Source: Rubritepida sp. (GTDB lineage: Bacteria > Pseudomonadota > Alphaproteobacteria > Acetobacterales > Acetobacteraceae). Taken from it: a DNA stretch of 9,108 nt. Positions 1 through 6,280 of the stretch are shown here, piece by piece; position 1 is the stretch's first letter; each line of letters starts with the position of its first letter. Below the pieces are notes generated by a model that did not search any database, had not been told where the DNA came from, and saw only the letters and a list, made by a program, of their open reading frames with translations. The stretch covers positions 1-9,108 of the forward strand of contig SKWC01000446.1 in assembly GCA_007129145.1 (NCBI GenBank), written 5' to 3'. The position numbers were made by a program, and so were the translations under genes.

Positions 1-55
1 CCTGCCGGATGCGGTGATCGCGCGGCAGGTGGTGCTGGCGATGGCGCGCCGCTGA
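1..55 (+). CDS. 3' end of an unidentified gene (partial)
   Basis: Reading from position 2, an open frame gives LPDAVIARQVVLAMARR and stops at TGA 53-55. The other two plus frames give less protein-like peptides or stop at once. The strand and codon bias (G/C in third positions) match the genes that follow, so this is probably the C-terminus of a real gene lying upstream of the ribosomal operon. Seventeen residues show no recognisable motif, so no function is assigned. It ends 134 bp before rpsF and may be a separate transcription unit. Confidence 0.45.
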   Translation, partial: LPDAVIARQVVLAMARR

Positions 56-62
56 AGCGGCA

Positions 63-91
63 TTGATCCTGCCGCGCCTCTGTGGTTTATG
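63..91 (+). promoter_or_regulatory. possible sigma-70-type promoter for the rpsF operon
   Basis: TTGATC at 63-68 and TTTATG at 86-91 are separated by exactly 17 bp, and the latter is part of one of the few A/T-rich patches in this region. The -35 matches the housekeeping consensus reasonably; the -10 matches only three of six positions. It lies just after the stop of the upstream gene and about 100 bp before the rpsF start, the expected place for the operon promoter. This is inferred from spacing and position only. Confidence 0.35.
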
Positions 92-189
92 GCCGCTCAC
101 CCTGCCGCCGGCGCTGGCACGCCCGCGGCTATGCCCGTTTGCGCGCCCCGATCCCCGGGGCTGGGGCTGAGCAGCCACAGGGAGAGATC
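92..189 (+). promoter_or_regulatory. GC-rich rpsF leader, possible S6:S18 autoregulatory RNA
   Basis: This untranslated stretch before rpsF contains competing G/C stems: GCCCC 145-149 can pair with GGGGC at 157-161 or 163-167, and CCCC 153-156 with GGGG 163-166. It also contains several CCG triplets. In many bacteria the S6:S18 complex binds a CCG-containing hairpin in the rpsF leader to repress the operon. I cannot fold the RNA reliably by eye, so only the presence of structure is seen; the regulatory role is inferred. The end of the leader carries the rpsF Shine-Dalgarno sequence AGGGAGAG (179-186). Confidence 0.3.
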
Positions 190-663
190 ATGCCATCTTA
201 TGAATGCGTGTTCATCGCACGCAATGACGTGACGCAGCAGCAGGTCGAGGCCATCGCCGACCAGATGGCCGAAGTGATCGGCCAGCAGGGCGGCACGGTG
301 AAGAAGCGGGAATACTGGGGCCTGCGCGGCCTCGCCTACCGCATCAAGAAGAACCGCAAGGGCCACTACATGCTGCTCGGCGTGGACGGCCCGGCCGGCG
401 CCATGCATGAGGTGGAGCGCCAGCTTGGCCTGCACGAGGACGTGCTGCGCGAGATGACCATCCGCGTCGAGGCGATCACCGAGGAGCCCTCGGCCATCCT
501 CGCCAAGCGCGGCGACGACCGTGAGCGCGAGCGCGGCTTCCGCGGTCCCAAGCCGGCCGGGCGCTTCGCCTCGGGCCGTGGAGGCCGTGGCGGCGACGAC
601 CGCGAGGAGTTCCGCGCCCGCCCCCGCGAAGAGGGCGAAGGCGGCATGGGCGAGGAGGATTGA
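190..663 (+). CDS. rpsF: 30S ribosomal protein S6 (bS6)
   Basis: Encodes 157 residues. bS6 binds the central domain of 16S rRNA together with S18 in the 30S platform. The N-terminus MPSYECVFIARNDVT, the GGTVKKREYWGLRGLAYRIK segment (34-53) and the GHYMLL strand (58-63) are typical of S6. The folded domain ends near residue 100. The remainder (about 108-157) is a low-complexity tail rich in Arg, Gly and Glu, with RERERG and GRGGRGG runs, longer than in the E. coli protein but common in shape for alphaproteobacteria. The ATG at 190 is chosen because conserved S6 sequence begins there and AGGGAGAG (179-186) lies correctly upstream; a longer in-frame start at 82 adds only non-conserved residues. 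It is the first gene of rpsF-rpsR-DUF2232-rplI. Confidence 0.97.
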   Translation: MPSYECVFIARNDVTQQQVEAIADQMAEVIGQQGGTVKKREYWGLRGLAYRIKKNRKGHYMLLGVDGPAGAMHEVERQLGLHEDVLREMTIRVEAITEEPSAILAKRGDDRERERGFRGPKPAGRFASGRGGRGGDDREEFRARPREEGEGGMGEED

Positions 664-667
664 GGCC

Positions 668-946
668 ATGAGCGAGACCACCGAAGTCAATGTGGCCGCG
701 CGCCGCCCCGCCGTTGGCGCCCGCCGCCCCTTCTACCGCCGCAAGAAGTCCTGCCCCTTTTCGGGACCGAATGCGCCGAAGATCGACTACAAGGACGTGC
801 GCCTGCTGTCGCGCTTCCTGAGCGAGCGCGGCAAGATCGTGCCCTCGCGCATCACGGCCGTCAGCGGCAAGAAGCAGCGCGAGCTGGCGCAGGCGATCAA
901 GCGCGCCCGTTTCCTGGCGCTGCTGCCCTACGTCATCAACGACTGA
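668..946 (+). CDS. rpsR: 30S ribosomal protein S18 (bS18)
   Basis: Encodes 92 residues. bS18 pairs with S6 on the 30S platform. The hallmark core is visible: FYRRKKSCPFSG (22-33), then IDYKDVRLLSRFLSERGKI (38-56), the PSRITAVSGKKQRELAQAI segment and the terminal RARFLALLPYV. The N-terminal 20 residues are a basic, poorly conserved extension. The start lies 4 bp after the rpsF stop, and AGGAGG (653-658), located within the last codons of rpsF, is its Shine-Dalgarno sequence; this arrangement suggests translational coupling that keeps S6 and S18 balanced. Confidence 0.97.
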   Translation: MSETTEVNVAARRPAVGARRPFYRRKKSCPFSGPNAPKIDYKDVRLLSRFLSERGKIVPSRITAVSGKKQRELAQAIKRARFLALLPYVIND

Positions 947-971
947 GCCAGCCGGAGAAGGACAACGGCGC

Positions 972-1898
972 GTGAGCGGCACCCAGCCATCCGGCGGCCC
1001 CCCCTCGGGGGGTCTGTTCAGCCAGCCCTGGGCGCTGGCGGCGGGGGCGGCTGGCCTGATCTCGGCGCTGTGCACCCTCTGGGCGATGCGCGGCCTGCCG
1101 CTTGGCGGGCTGATGCTGTGGCTGACGCCGCTGCCGATCTTCGCCGCCGCCGCCGCCTTCGGTGGCAGGGTGGCGGGGGCGGCGGTGGCGCTGGGCGCGG
1201 CGGTGGTGCTGGCGGGCGCCTATTTCCTGCCGGTCGCGCCGCTGATCTATCTCGGGCTGTTCGGCTTGCCGGCCACGCTCATCGCGATCACGGCAACCCC
1301 GCCGGGGGCCGCGCGGCTCGCGCTCGGCACGCCGCTTGCGCTGCTCGGCCTGTGGCCGGTGCTGCTGCTGCTCGGCCTCGTCATCGCCATCCCCGACCTC
1401 GAGGCGGTCATGCGCCAGATGGTCGAGGACGGGCTGCGGGAGATGGGCGCCGATCTGCCGCCCGCGCTGCTCGACCAGGTGGTGCAGGTCAAGGCCGCCG
1501 CCGCCGGCTTCTGGCTGTCGGTGCTGCTTCTGGTGAACGGCCTCGCGGCGCAGCGCCTCGTCAATGGCCGGGGCTACGCGCTTCGCGCCCTGCCGGCGGC
1601 CGGGGATGTGCGCCTGCCCGGCTGGTACCTGCCCCTGCCCGTCGTGGCGCTGGCGCTGTGGATCAGCCTGGGCGGCTCCGTCGCGCTTTCCTCGGTGCTG
1701 CTGTTGCTGCTGCCCTTCTTCCTGCTGGGCGTGGTGGGCGTGCATCGCCGCGTCAGCCAGCGGGCGGGGCGCACCGCGCTGCTGGTCAGCTTCTACCTGC
1801 TGCTGCTGCTGTTCGTGCAGATCATGGCCCCGGTCCTGGTGGGCCTCGGCCTTTTCGACCAATGGCGGCGACGCCCCTCGCCGCCCCCAACCCCATGA
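972..1898 (+). CDS. DUF2232 multi-pass membrane protein
   Basis: Encodes 308 residues and is almost entirely hydrophobic. Likely membrane segments are near 19-38, 44-62, 66-85, 88-108, 120-140, 175-196, 218-258 (probably two) and 268-295, ending in a basic Pro-rich tail. Position between rpsR and rplI and the helix pattern fit the DUF2232 (YybS-like) family found there in alphaproteobacteria. The biochemical role is unknown, and I see no catalytic motif. The start is GTG at 972, with GGAG (954-957) or AGAAGGA (956-962) as ribosome-binding site. A strong G/C hairpin (998-1012) lies over codons 9-14, which may lower its translation relative to the ribosomal proteins. Long CTG runs at 1360-1373 and 1796-1812 simply encode leucine-rich helices. 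Confidence 0.85.
   Translation: MSGTQPSGGPPSGGLFSQPWALAAGAAGLISALCTLWAMRGLPLGGLMLWLTPLPIFAAAAAFGGRVAGAAVALGAAVVLAGAYFLPVAPLIYLGLFGLPATLIAITATPPGAARLALGTPLALLGLWPVLLLLGLVIAIPDLEAVMRQMVEDGLREMGADLPPALLDQVVQVKAAAAGFWLSVLLLVNGLAAQRLVNGRGYALRALPAAGDVRLPGWYLPLPVVALALWISLGGSVALSSVLLLLLPFFLLGVVGVHRRVSQRAGRTALLVSFYLLLLLFVQIMAPVLVGLGLFDQWRRRPSPPPTP
998..1012 (+). promoter_or_regulatory. G/C hairpin inside the DUF2232 start region
   Basis: Six C residues (998-1003) pair with six G residues (1007-1012) around the loop CTC, starting 26 nt after the GTG start codon. The stem is very stable for its size and falls where mRNA structure commonly limits initiation. No T-run follows, so it is not an intrinsic terminator. 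A role in setting a lower output of the membrane protein within a ribosomal operon is inference. Confidence 0.4.
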
Positions 1899-1913
1899 GT
1901 TGAGACCACGACC

Positions 1914-2465
1914 ATGATCGACCTGATCCTCCTCCAGCGTGTGGACAAGCTCGGCCAGATGGGCGAGCGAGTGAAGGTGCGCCCCGGCTATGCCCGCAAC
2001 TTCCTGCTGCCGCAGGGCAAGGCCATCCGCGCCACCAAGGACAACCTGTCCCGCTTCGAGCAGCAGCGCGCCCAGCTCGAGGCGCAGAACATCAAGCGCC
2101 GCGAGGAGGCCGAGCGCGTGGCCGAGCGCATGGAGGGGCTGACGGTTGTGCTGATCCGCTCCGCCGGCGAGAGCGGCGGGCTGTACGGCTCGGTCTCGGC
2201 GCGCGACATCGCCGATGGCTGCACCGCCGCGGGCCTCGGCGTGGGTCGCCAGCAGGTGCTGCTGGACAACCCCATCAAGACGCTGGGCCTGACCACCGTG
2301 CGCGTGGAGCTGCACCCCGAGGTGCTGCTGCCCGTGGTGGTGAATGTGGCGCGCAGCCCCGAGGAGGCGGAGCGCCAGGCGCGCGGCGAGGAGATCGAGC
2401 GCGAGGAGGAGATCACCCTCGAGGCGGAGCTGGTCGCGGAGCTGGGCGCCGCCGCGCGCGATTGA
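1914..2465 (+). CDS. rplI: 50S ribosomal protein L9 (bL9)
   Basis: Encodes 183 residues. bL9 binds 23S rRNA near the L1 stalk and helps hold the reading frame. The N-terminal RNA-binding domain carries the family signature from G14 to A37, including VRPGYARNFLLPQGKA (22-37). The long connecting helix (about 41-74, rich in Glu, Gln and Arg) and the C-terminal domain follow, with GGLYGSVSARDI at 88-99 and PIKTLGLTTVRVELHPEV at 120-137. Residues 150-183 form a Glu/Arg-rich tail beyond the usual ~148-residue length, common in alphaproteobacteria. It starts 15 bp after the DUF2232 stop; the only Shine-Dalgarno-like sequence is a weak TGAGA (1901-1905), so coupling to upstream translation may help initiation. 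Confidence 0.97.
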   Translation: MIDLILLQRVDKLGQMGERVKVRPGYARNFLLPQGKAIRATKDNLSRFEQQRAQLEAQNIKRREEAERVAERMEGLTVVLIRSAGESGGLYGSVSARDIADGCTAAGLGVGRQQVLLDNPIKTLGLTTVRVELHPEVLLPVVVNVARSPEEAERQARGEEIEREEEITLEAELVAELGAAARD

Positions 2466-2512
2466 GGCGTGCCGCTCGCCGCGACTGACGCCGCCGCCGT
2501 GGCGCCCGGCCG

Positions 2513-3559
2513 ATGAGCTGGGCGCCGCTTGCCATACTCTTCATGCTGGCGGCCGCCCTTTCGGCGGGCGTGGTGCGGGCGATGATCGCGCGCCCCATCC
2601 TGGACCACCCGAACGGGCGCAAGGCGCATGCCCGGCCTACCCCCAAGGGCGGCGGGCTCGGGCCCGTGCTGGCATTCATGCTGGGCATGCTGGCGCTGTT
2701 CCTGGTGATGGCGCCCAACCCCGCCGCCGAGGCCGGCCACGCCGCCGTGATCCTGGCCGCGGCCGTGATCGCCGGTGTCTCGCTGGCCGACGACATCCAT
2801 GATTTTCGCTTCCTGGTGAAGCTGGGCGCGCAGGCCGTGGCGGCCCTGGTCGCCATCGGCACCGGGCTCGTGCTGCACACCCTCTCGCTGCCCTTCCTGG
2901 GGCCGGTGGCGCTGGGGCCGCTCGGCCTCGCCATCACGCTGCTCTGGATCCTGGGCTGCACCAACGCGGTCAATTTCCTGGACGGCATGGACGGGCTGGT
3001 GGCGGGTGTCGTGGTCATCAGCGGCGCCGCCCTGGCCGGGGTGGCGGCGATTGAGGGCGGCTGGTTCATCTTCGCCGCGGCGCTGTTCCTCACCGCGGGC
3101 TTCCTGGGCTTCCTGCCCTTCAACCTGCCGCCGGCGCGCATCTTCATGGGCGATGTGGGCAGCCAGTTCGCCGGCTTCATGCTGGCGGTGCTGGCCGTGG
3201 CCGCGGCCGGCTTGGATGGCAGGCAGGTCAGCTTCCTGATCGTGCCGCTGCTGCTGTTCGGACTGCTGTTCGACGCCGCCTTCACTCTGGCCCGTCGCGC
3301 GCTGGCGCGCGAAAGGCTGAGCGAGGCGCATCGGAGCCACCTCTACCAGATGGCGCTGCGCGCCGGCGTGCCGGTGCGCCATGTCCTGGCGGCGCATTGG
3401 GGCTTCGCCCTGTTCCACGCGGCCCTTGCCTTCGTCTTCCTGGCGCTGCCGGTCGAACTCAAGCCCTATGTCGTGCTGCCGCCGCTGCTGCTGCAGCTGG
3501 CCTGGCTGGCGTTCGTGCTGCGGCGGATGCGCGCCGCCGGTGTCCGCTTCGCCGGGTAG
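2513..3559 (+). CDS. polyprenyl-phosphate glycosyl-1-phosphate transferase (WecA/WbpL/MraY superfamily)
   Basis: Encodes 348 residues with about ten membrane segments. The family moves a sugar-1-phosphate from a UDP-sugar to undecaprenyl phosphate in the inner membrane, starting O-antigen or other polysaccharide chains. Visible motifs in order: DHPNGRKAHARPTPKGGG (31-48), the Asp pair LADD (91-94), NAVNFLDGMDGL (151-162), GDVGS (213-217) and HRSHLYQ (273-279). The last resembles the sugar-recognition loop of WbpL-type enzymes more than MraY, arguing against MraY itself. The sugar donor cannot be told from sequence alone. The ATG at 2513 lies 47 bp after rplI with no clear Shine-Dalgarno; the first helix requires a start at or close to it. 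It probably relies on read-through from the ribosomal operon. Confidence 0.88.
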   Translation: MSWAPLAILFMLAAALSAGVVRAMIARPILDHPNGRKAHARPTPKGGGLGPVLAFMLGMLALFLVMAPNPAAEAGHAAVILAAAVIAGVSLADDIHDFRFLVKLGAQAVAALVAIGTGLVLHTLSLPFLGPVALGPLGLAITLLWILGCTNAVNFLDGMDGLVAGVVVISGAALAGVAAIEGGWFIFAAALFLTAGFLGFLPFNLPPARIFMGDVGSQFAGFMLAVLAVAAAGLDGRQVSFLIVPLLLFGLLFDAAFTLARRALARERLSEAHRSHLYQMALRAGVPVRHVLAAHWGFALFHAALAFVFLALPVELKPYVVLPPLLLQLAWLAFVLRRMRAAGVRFAG

Positions 3560-3572
3560 GGGAGCCGGGCCG

Positions 3573-4127
3573 TCAGTGCCGCCAGACCAGTTCCTCGGGC
3601 GGCCCCGCGGTCGGGTCGGCCTCGATCATCACGCCATTCATCACCGATTGGCCGGTGAAGGCCAGGATGAAGCCCCAATGCGAGACGACCAGCGTGTGCG
3701 CCCAATCGTCCAGCGCGGCCATCTCGGCGCGGAACAGGGCGGCGCGGGCCACCACCTGGTCCGCCGGCTCCTCCACCGGGGGCCACCACACCTCCTCGAT
3801 GGCGTGGAAGCCCACCTCCGGCCAGTCGCGCCGCAGATGGCTGACGGGCGTGCCGACATCGCAGGAGAAGGCGTAGCGTTCGCGCACCGTGGGTGTCACG
3901 GTCAGCGGCAGGCCCAGCGCGCGCGCCACCGGCGTTGCGGTCTGCAGGGCGCGGGTGTAGGGCGAGGTGATGATGCGGCGGATGTCGCGGGGCTTCAGCG
4001 CCATGGCGGCGGCCTGGGCCTGCTCCTCGCCCAGCGGGGTCAGCTTCGGGTCCACGATGCCCGGATCGCGCCGCGTCTGCGTGAAATGCAGGTTGAACTC
4101 GCTCTGGCCGTGACGGAGAAAGATCAT
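3573..4127 (-). CDS. histidine phosphatase family protein (phosphoglycerate mutase-like)
   Basis: Encodes 184 residues, a single histidine-phosphatase domain. The catalytic RHG motif is at 5-7 (phosphorylated His6), followed by N12, Arg59 in SPYTRALQTA, the acidic Glu83 in VRERYAF and the second catalytic His150 in VVSHWG. All core residues are present, so it should be active on a phosphate ester; the substrate is not predictable. The ATG at 4127 is chosen because the family begins with (M)IFLRHGxSExN and ACAGGA (4134-4139) is well placed; an upstream in-frame ATG at 4184 would add only 19 low-complexity residues. It converges with the glycosyltransferase, with 13 bp between stops and no obvious terminator, and diverges from the Tim44-domain gene. 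Confidence 0.88.
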   Translation of the reverse strand: MIFLRHGQSEFNLHFTQTRRDPGIVDPKLTPLGEEQAQAAAMALKPRDIRRIITSPYTRALQTATPVARALGLPLTVTPTVRERYAFSCDVGTPVSHLRRDWPEVGFHAIEEVWWPPVEEPADQVVARAALFRAEMAALDDWAHTLVVSHWGFILAFTGQSVMNGVMIEADPTAGPPEELVWRH

Positions 4128-4249
4128 GGTCGGTCCTGTGGCTCCCGGTGGGGCTGGGGTAGCGGCCCTGTCCGCGCCGGGCAAGGCGCGTGGCGCACAT
4201 TGCGGGCAGGCCGGGTCGTGCCTAAGTTGAGCGTGTAGAGGAGAGTGTG
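4128..4249. promoter_or_regulatory. divergent promoter region between the phosphatase and timA-like gene
   Basis: This 122-bp gap holds the start signals for both directions. Toward the Tim44-domain gene, TTGCGG (4200-4205), 17 bp, then TAAGTT (4223-4228) is a possible promoter, followed by the Shine-Dalgarno GAGGAGAG (4238-4245). A 6-bp inverted repeat CGCGCC/GGCGCG (4173-4178 and 4185-4190, 6-nt loop) lies mid-gap and could be an operator or hairpin. Toward the phosphatase only the Shine-Dalgarno ACAGGA is clear. Promoter calls are inferred from spacing. Confidence 0.35.
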
Positions 4250-4933
4250 ATGCAGGGCGGTTTCCCCATTGATCTTGTACTCTTCGCCCTGATCGCGGCC
4301 TTCCTGGTGCTGCGACTGCGCAGCGTGCTGGGCAAGCGCACCGGCTATGAGCGCCCGCCGCAGCAGCAGGACCAGCCGCCCCAGGGCATCGCGCAGGGCC
4401 CCGCCGCCCGCGCCGAGGGCGTGGTCGAGGAAGTCATGCCGGCGCGGCGCAGCAGCACGCGCCGCATCATCCCCGATGTGCGCTCGCCGGTCGGGCAGGG
4501 GTTGGCGCGCGTCGCCTCGGCCGAGCCGTCCTTCAACCCCAACGCCTTCCTGGACGGGGCGGAGGGCGCCTTCCGCATGATCGTGGGCGCGTTCGCCCAG
4601 GGCGACCGCGCGACGCTGCAGACCCTGCTGTCGGAGGACACCTTCGCCGGCTTCGAGGGCGCCATCACCGAGCGCGAGCAGGCGGGCGAGACCCAGCGCA
4701 CCGAGATCCGCTCCATGCATGAGATGGTGATCGAGGGCGCGGAGCTGCGCGGCACGCTGGCCGAGGTGACGGTGCGCTTCACCTCCGACCAGGTGAACCT
4801 GACCACGGCCCGCGGCGGCGAGATCGTCGCCGGCTCCGATGCGATCACCGAGGTGATCGACATCTGGACCTTCCAGCGCGACCTCGCGACCGACGACCCG
4901 TCCTGGCGGCTGGTCGCCACCCGCTCGGGCTGA
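4250..4933 (+). CDS. timA: Tim44/TimA-domain membrane-anchored protein
   Basis: Encodes 227 residues. A single N-terminal membrane helix (about 7-24, DLVLFALIAAFLVLRL) is followed by a basic LGKRTGYE segment, a disordered Gln/Pro-rich linker (about 36-90) and a C-terminal Tim44-like domain (about 95-225) beginning FNPNAFLDGAEGAFRMIVGA and ending IDIWTFQRDL...PSWRLVATRSG. This architecture is that of alphaproteobacterial TimA, homologous to the matrix-side domain of mitochondrial Tim44 and TimA/Mba1-type proteins; its bacterial role is poorly defined but is membrane-associated. ATG 4250 is preferred over GTG 4247 because GGAG (4240-4243) then has a 6-nt spacer. In related genomes timA often precedes mltA and smrA; here the next gene is a convergent catabolic gene instead. 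Confidence 0.85.
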   Translation: MQGGFPIDLVLFALIAAFLVLRLRSVLGKRTGYERPPQQQDQPPQGIAQGPAARAEGVVEEVMPARRSSTRRIIPDVRSPVGQGLARVASAEPSFNPNAFLDGAEGAFRMIVGAFAQGDRATLQTLLSEDTFAGFEGAITEREQAGETQRTEIRSMHEMVIEGAELRGTLAEVTVRFTSDQVNLTTARGGEIVAGSDAITEVIDIWTFQRDLATDDPSWRLVATRSG

Positions 4934-4943
4934 GGCTCAGCCC
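4927..4943. terminator. candidate bidirectional hairpin spanning two convergent stop codons
   Basis: GGGCTGAG-G-CTCAGCCC is an inverted repeat with 8-nt arms about position 4935. It contains the plus-strand TGA of the timA-like gene (4931-4933) and, on the minus strand, the TGA of the MmgE/PrpD gene (4937-4939). As RNA it can form a 6-7-bp stem with a 3-5-nt loop from either strand. Only CCCTTC follows, so it lacks a proper T-run; a weak intrinsic terminator or a 3'-end stabiliser is the likely role. The symmetry is directly seen; the function is inferred. Confidence 0.5.
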
Positions 4944-6280
4944 TTCAGCGGCACCAGGCCCGGCAGTTCCGGGCCTTCCCACAGCGCCTTCAGCAGCGCG
5001 GCGGCCTCCGCATCGCCCGTTTCCGGCCCGACCAGTTCGAGAAACTTCTCGCTGAGGTCTTGATCGGTGAGCGGCGCATCCGGGTCGCCCTTGCGGGTCG
5101 GCTGGAACTGGAACAACTCCCGCCCGTCGCGCAGCCGGATCGTCACCTTGGCGCTGCGCTGGGCGGGGAAGGCCGCGGCGCATTCCGCATCGAGGCTGAC
5201 GGTGATGCGCGGCATCACGGCGCGGATCGCGGGGTCGGTCAGGCGCGATTCCTCGAAGGCGTTCAGCCGCACCGCGCCGTGCAGCAGCATGGTGGCCAGG
5301 GTGAATTGCGTCGAGAAGCGGCATTCCTGCTCGGTGCGCGCCTCGGGCCGGTCGCACACATCCTTGGTGGCCGCATAGCCGCCCACATGCACCCCGGCCA
5401 CGTCATCGGCGGTGAAGCCATGGTCGCGCTGCATCTCGCGCACCGCGTCCAGCGCGGCGAAGATGTGGCCGCAGCAGCCGTGGTTCTTGATGGTCATCTC
5501 GGTGATGGCCAGCGGCTTGCCCAGCAGGGACAGCGCCTTGTCCCACTTGCCCGTGTCCTCGCTGGTGGCAGCGGCGAAGCCGGCCTCGCCATGCAGCACG
5601 TCCAGCGCGCCGGTCATGCCCTGCCGCGCGGCCATGGCGGCCAGCGCCCCGGCCTCGGCGGCGTGGCCCGGGTGCAGCGGCTTGCTCATGCCATCGCCGC
5701 GGAAGGCCTGTTGCAGCCCGCCGGCCATGGTGGCGGCGGTGGCGATGGCATGGGCGGTCTGGTCGGCGTCGCAATCGAGCAGCACGGCGACCGCGGCGGC
5801 CGCGCCGAAGGTGCCGATCGTGCCGGTGGTGTGCCAGTAATCATAGTGTGAAGGCTGCACCGCCTGTGCGATGCGGCAGGACACCTCATAGCCCGCGGTC
5901 ATGGCGCGCAGCAGCGCCGCCATGTCGGTGCCCCGAGACTGGGCGGCGGCGAGTGCGGCGCCGATCGTCGGGCAGCCCGGGTGATAGACGCCCCAGCGCC
6001 AGATGTCGTCGAACTCGACGATGTGGCTGGCCGTGCCGTTCAGCAGCGCGGCATGCCGCAGCCCAGTGCGGGCCTGGTCCACATAGGACACCGCCTGGCC
6101 CGCGCCGCGCTCGCCCGCCAGGGCGCGCGCCATCAGCGTGGCGGGCGGGCGGCGGGCACCCGCTATCAGCGCCGAGAACCAGTCGATCAGCGCGCGCCTT
6201 GCGTGGCGGTCGAGGTCGGGCGGCAGCGGCGCCGTCCGCCAGGAGGCCGCATGCTCGGCCAGGATGGGCAGCGGGTTCAT
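4937..6280 (-). CDS. MmgE/PrpD family protein
   Basis: Encodes 447 residues, the usual family length. The all-helical N-terminal domain shows ALLNGTASHIVEFDDIW (78-94), HPGCPTIGAALA (100-111) and RGDGMSKPLHPGHAAEAG (194-211); the C-terminal domain carries TIKNHGCCGHIFAALDAV (263-280) with conserved Lys265 and the Cys-Cys-Gly-His element. The family includes 2-methylcitrate dehydratase, cis-aconitate decarboxylase and iminodisuccinate epimerase, so it acts on small di- or tricarboxylic acids in the cytoplasm; the KNHGCCGH motif differs from the classic PrpD FHGQT-type sequence, so I do not call it PrpD. It is last in the minus-strand operon, its ATG overlapping the dehydrogenase stop as ATGA (6277-6280), which implies coupled translation. 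Confidence 0.9.
   Translation of the reverse strand: MNPLPILAEHAASWRTAPLPPDLDRHARRALIDWFSALIAGARRPPATLMARALAGERGAGQAVSYVDQARTGLRHAALLNGTASHIVEFDDIWRWGVYHPGCPTIGAALAAAQSRGTDMAALLRAMTAGYEVSCRIAQAVQPSHYDYWHTTGTIGTFGAAAAVAVLLDCDADQTAHAIATAATMAGGLQQAFRGDGMSKPLHPGHAAEAGALAAMAARQGMTGALDVLHGEAGFAAATSEDTGKWDKALSLLGKPLAITEMTIKNHGCCGHIFAALDAVREMQRDHGFTADDVAGVHVGGYAATKDVCDRPEARTEQECRFSTQFTLATMLLHGAVRLNAFEESRLTDPAIRAVMPRITVSLDAECAAAFPAQRSAKVTIRLRDGRELFQFQPTRKGDPDAPLTDQDLSEKFLELVGPETGDAEAAALLKALWEGPELPGLVPLKG

Noticed and set aside
82..189. Longer in-frame N-terminus for S6 from a GTG at 82
   Set aside because: The added residues are low-complexity and not S6-like; conserved S6 sequence and a good Shine-Dalgarno place the start at 190.
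1360..1812. CTG repeat tracts at 1360-1373 and 1796-1812 as microsatellites
   Set aside because: They encode leucine-rich membrane helices and are short; ordinary codon bias explains them.
936..2315. 459-codon minus-strand open frame opposite DUF2232 and rplI
   Set aside because: It encodes a Gln/Arg/His-rich low-complexity product and lies opposite two well-supported genes; a GC-bias shadow.
1988..3418. 476-codon minus-strand open frame opposite rplI and the glycosyltransferase
   Set aside because: Low-complexity composition with no motif, antisense to two genes with clear family signatures.
3560..3572. Terminator between the glycosyltransferase and the histidine phosphatase
   Set aside because: Only a GCCGGG direct repeat is seen nearby; no inverted repeat with a T-run.
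4128..4184. Extra 19 residues on the histidine phosphatase from ATG 4184
   Set aside because: The family starts right at the RHG strand, and ATG 4127 has a well-spaced Shine-Dalgarno.
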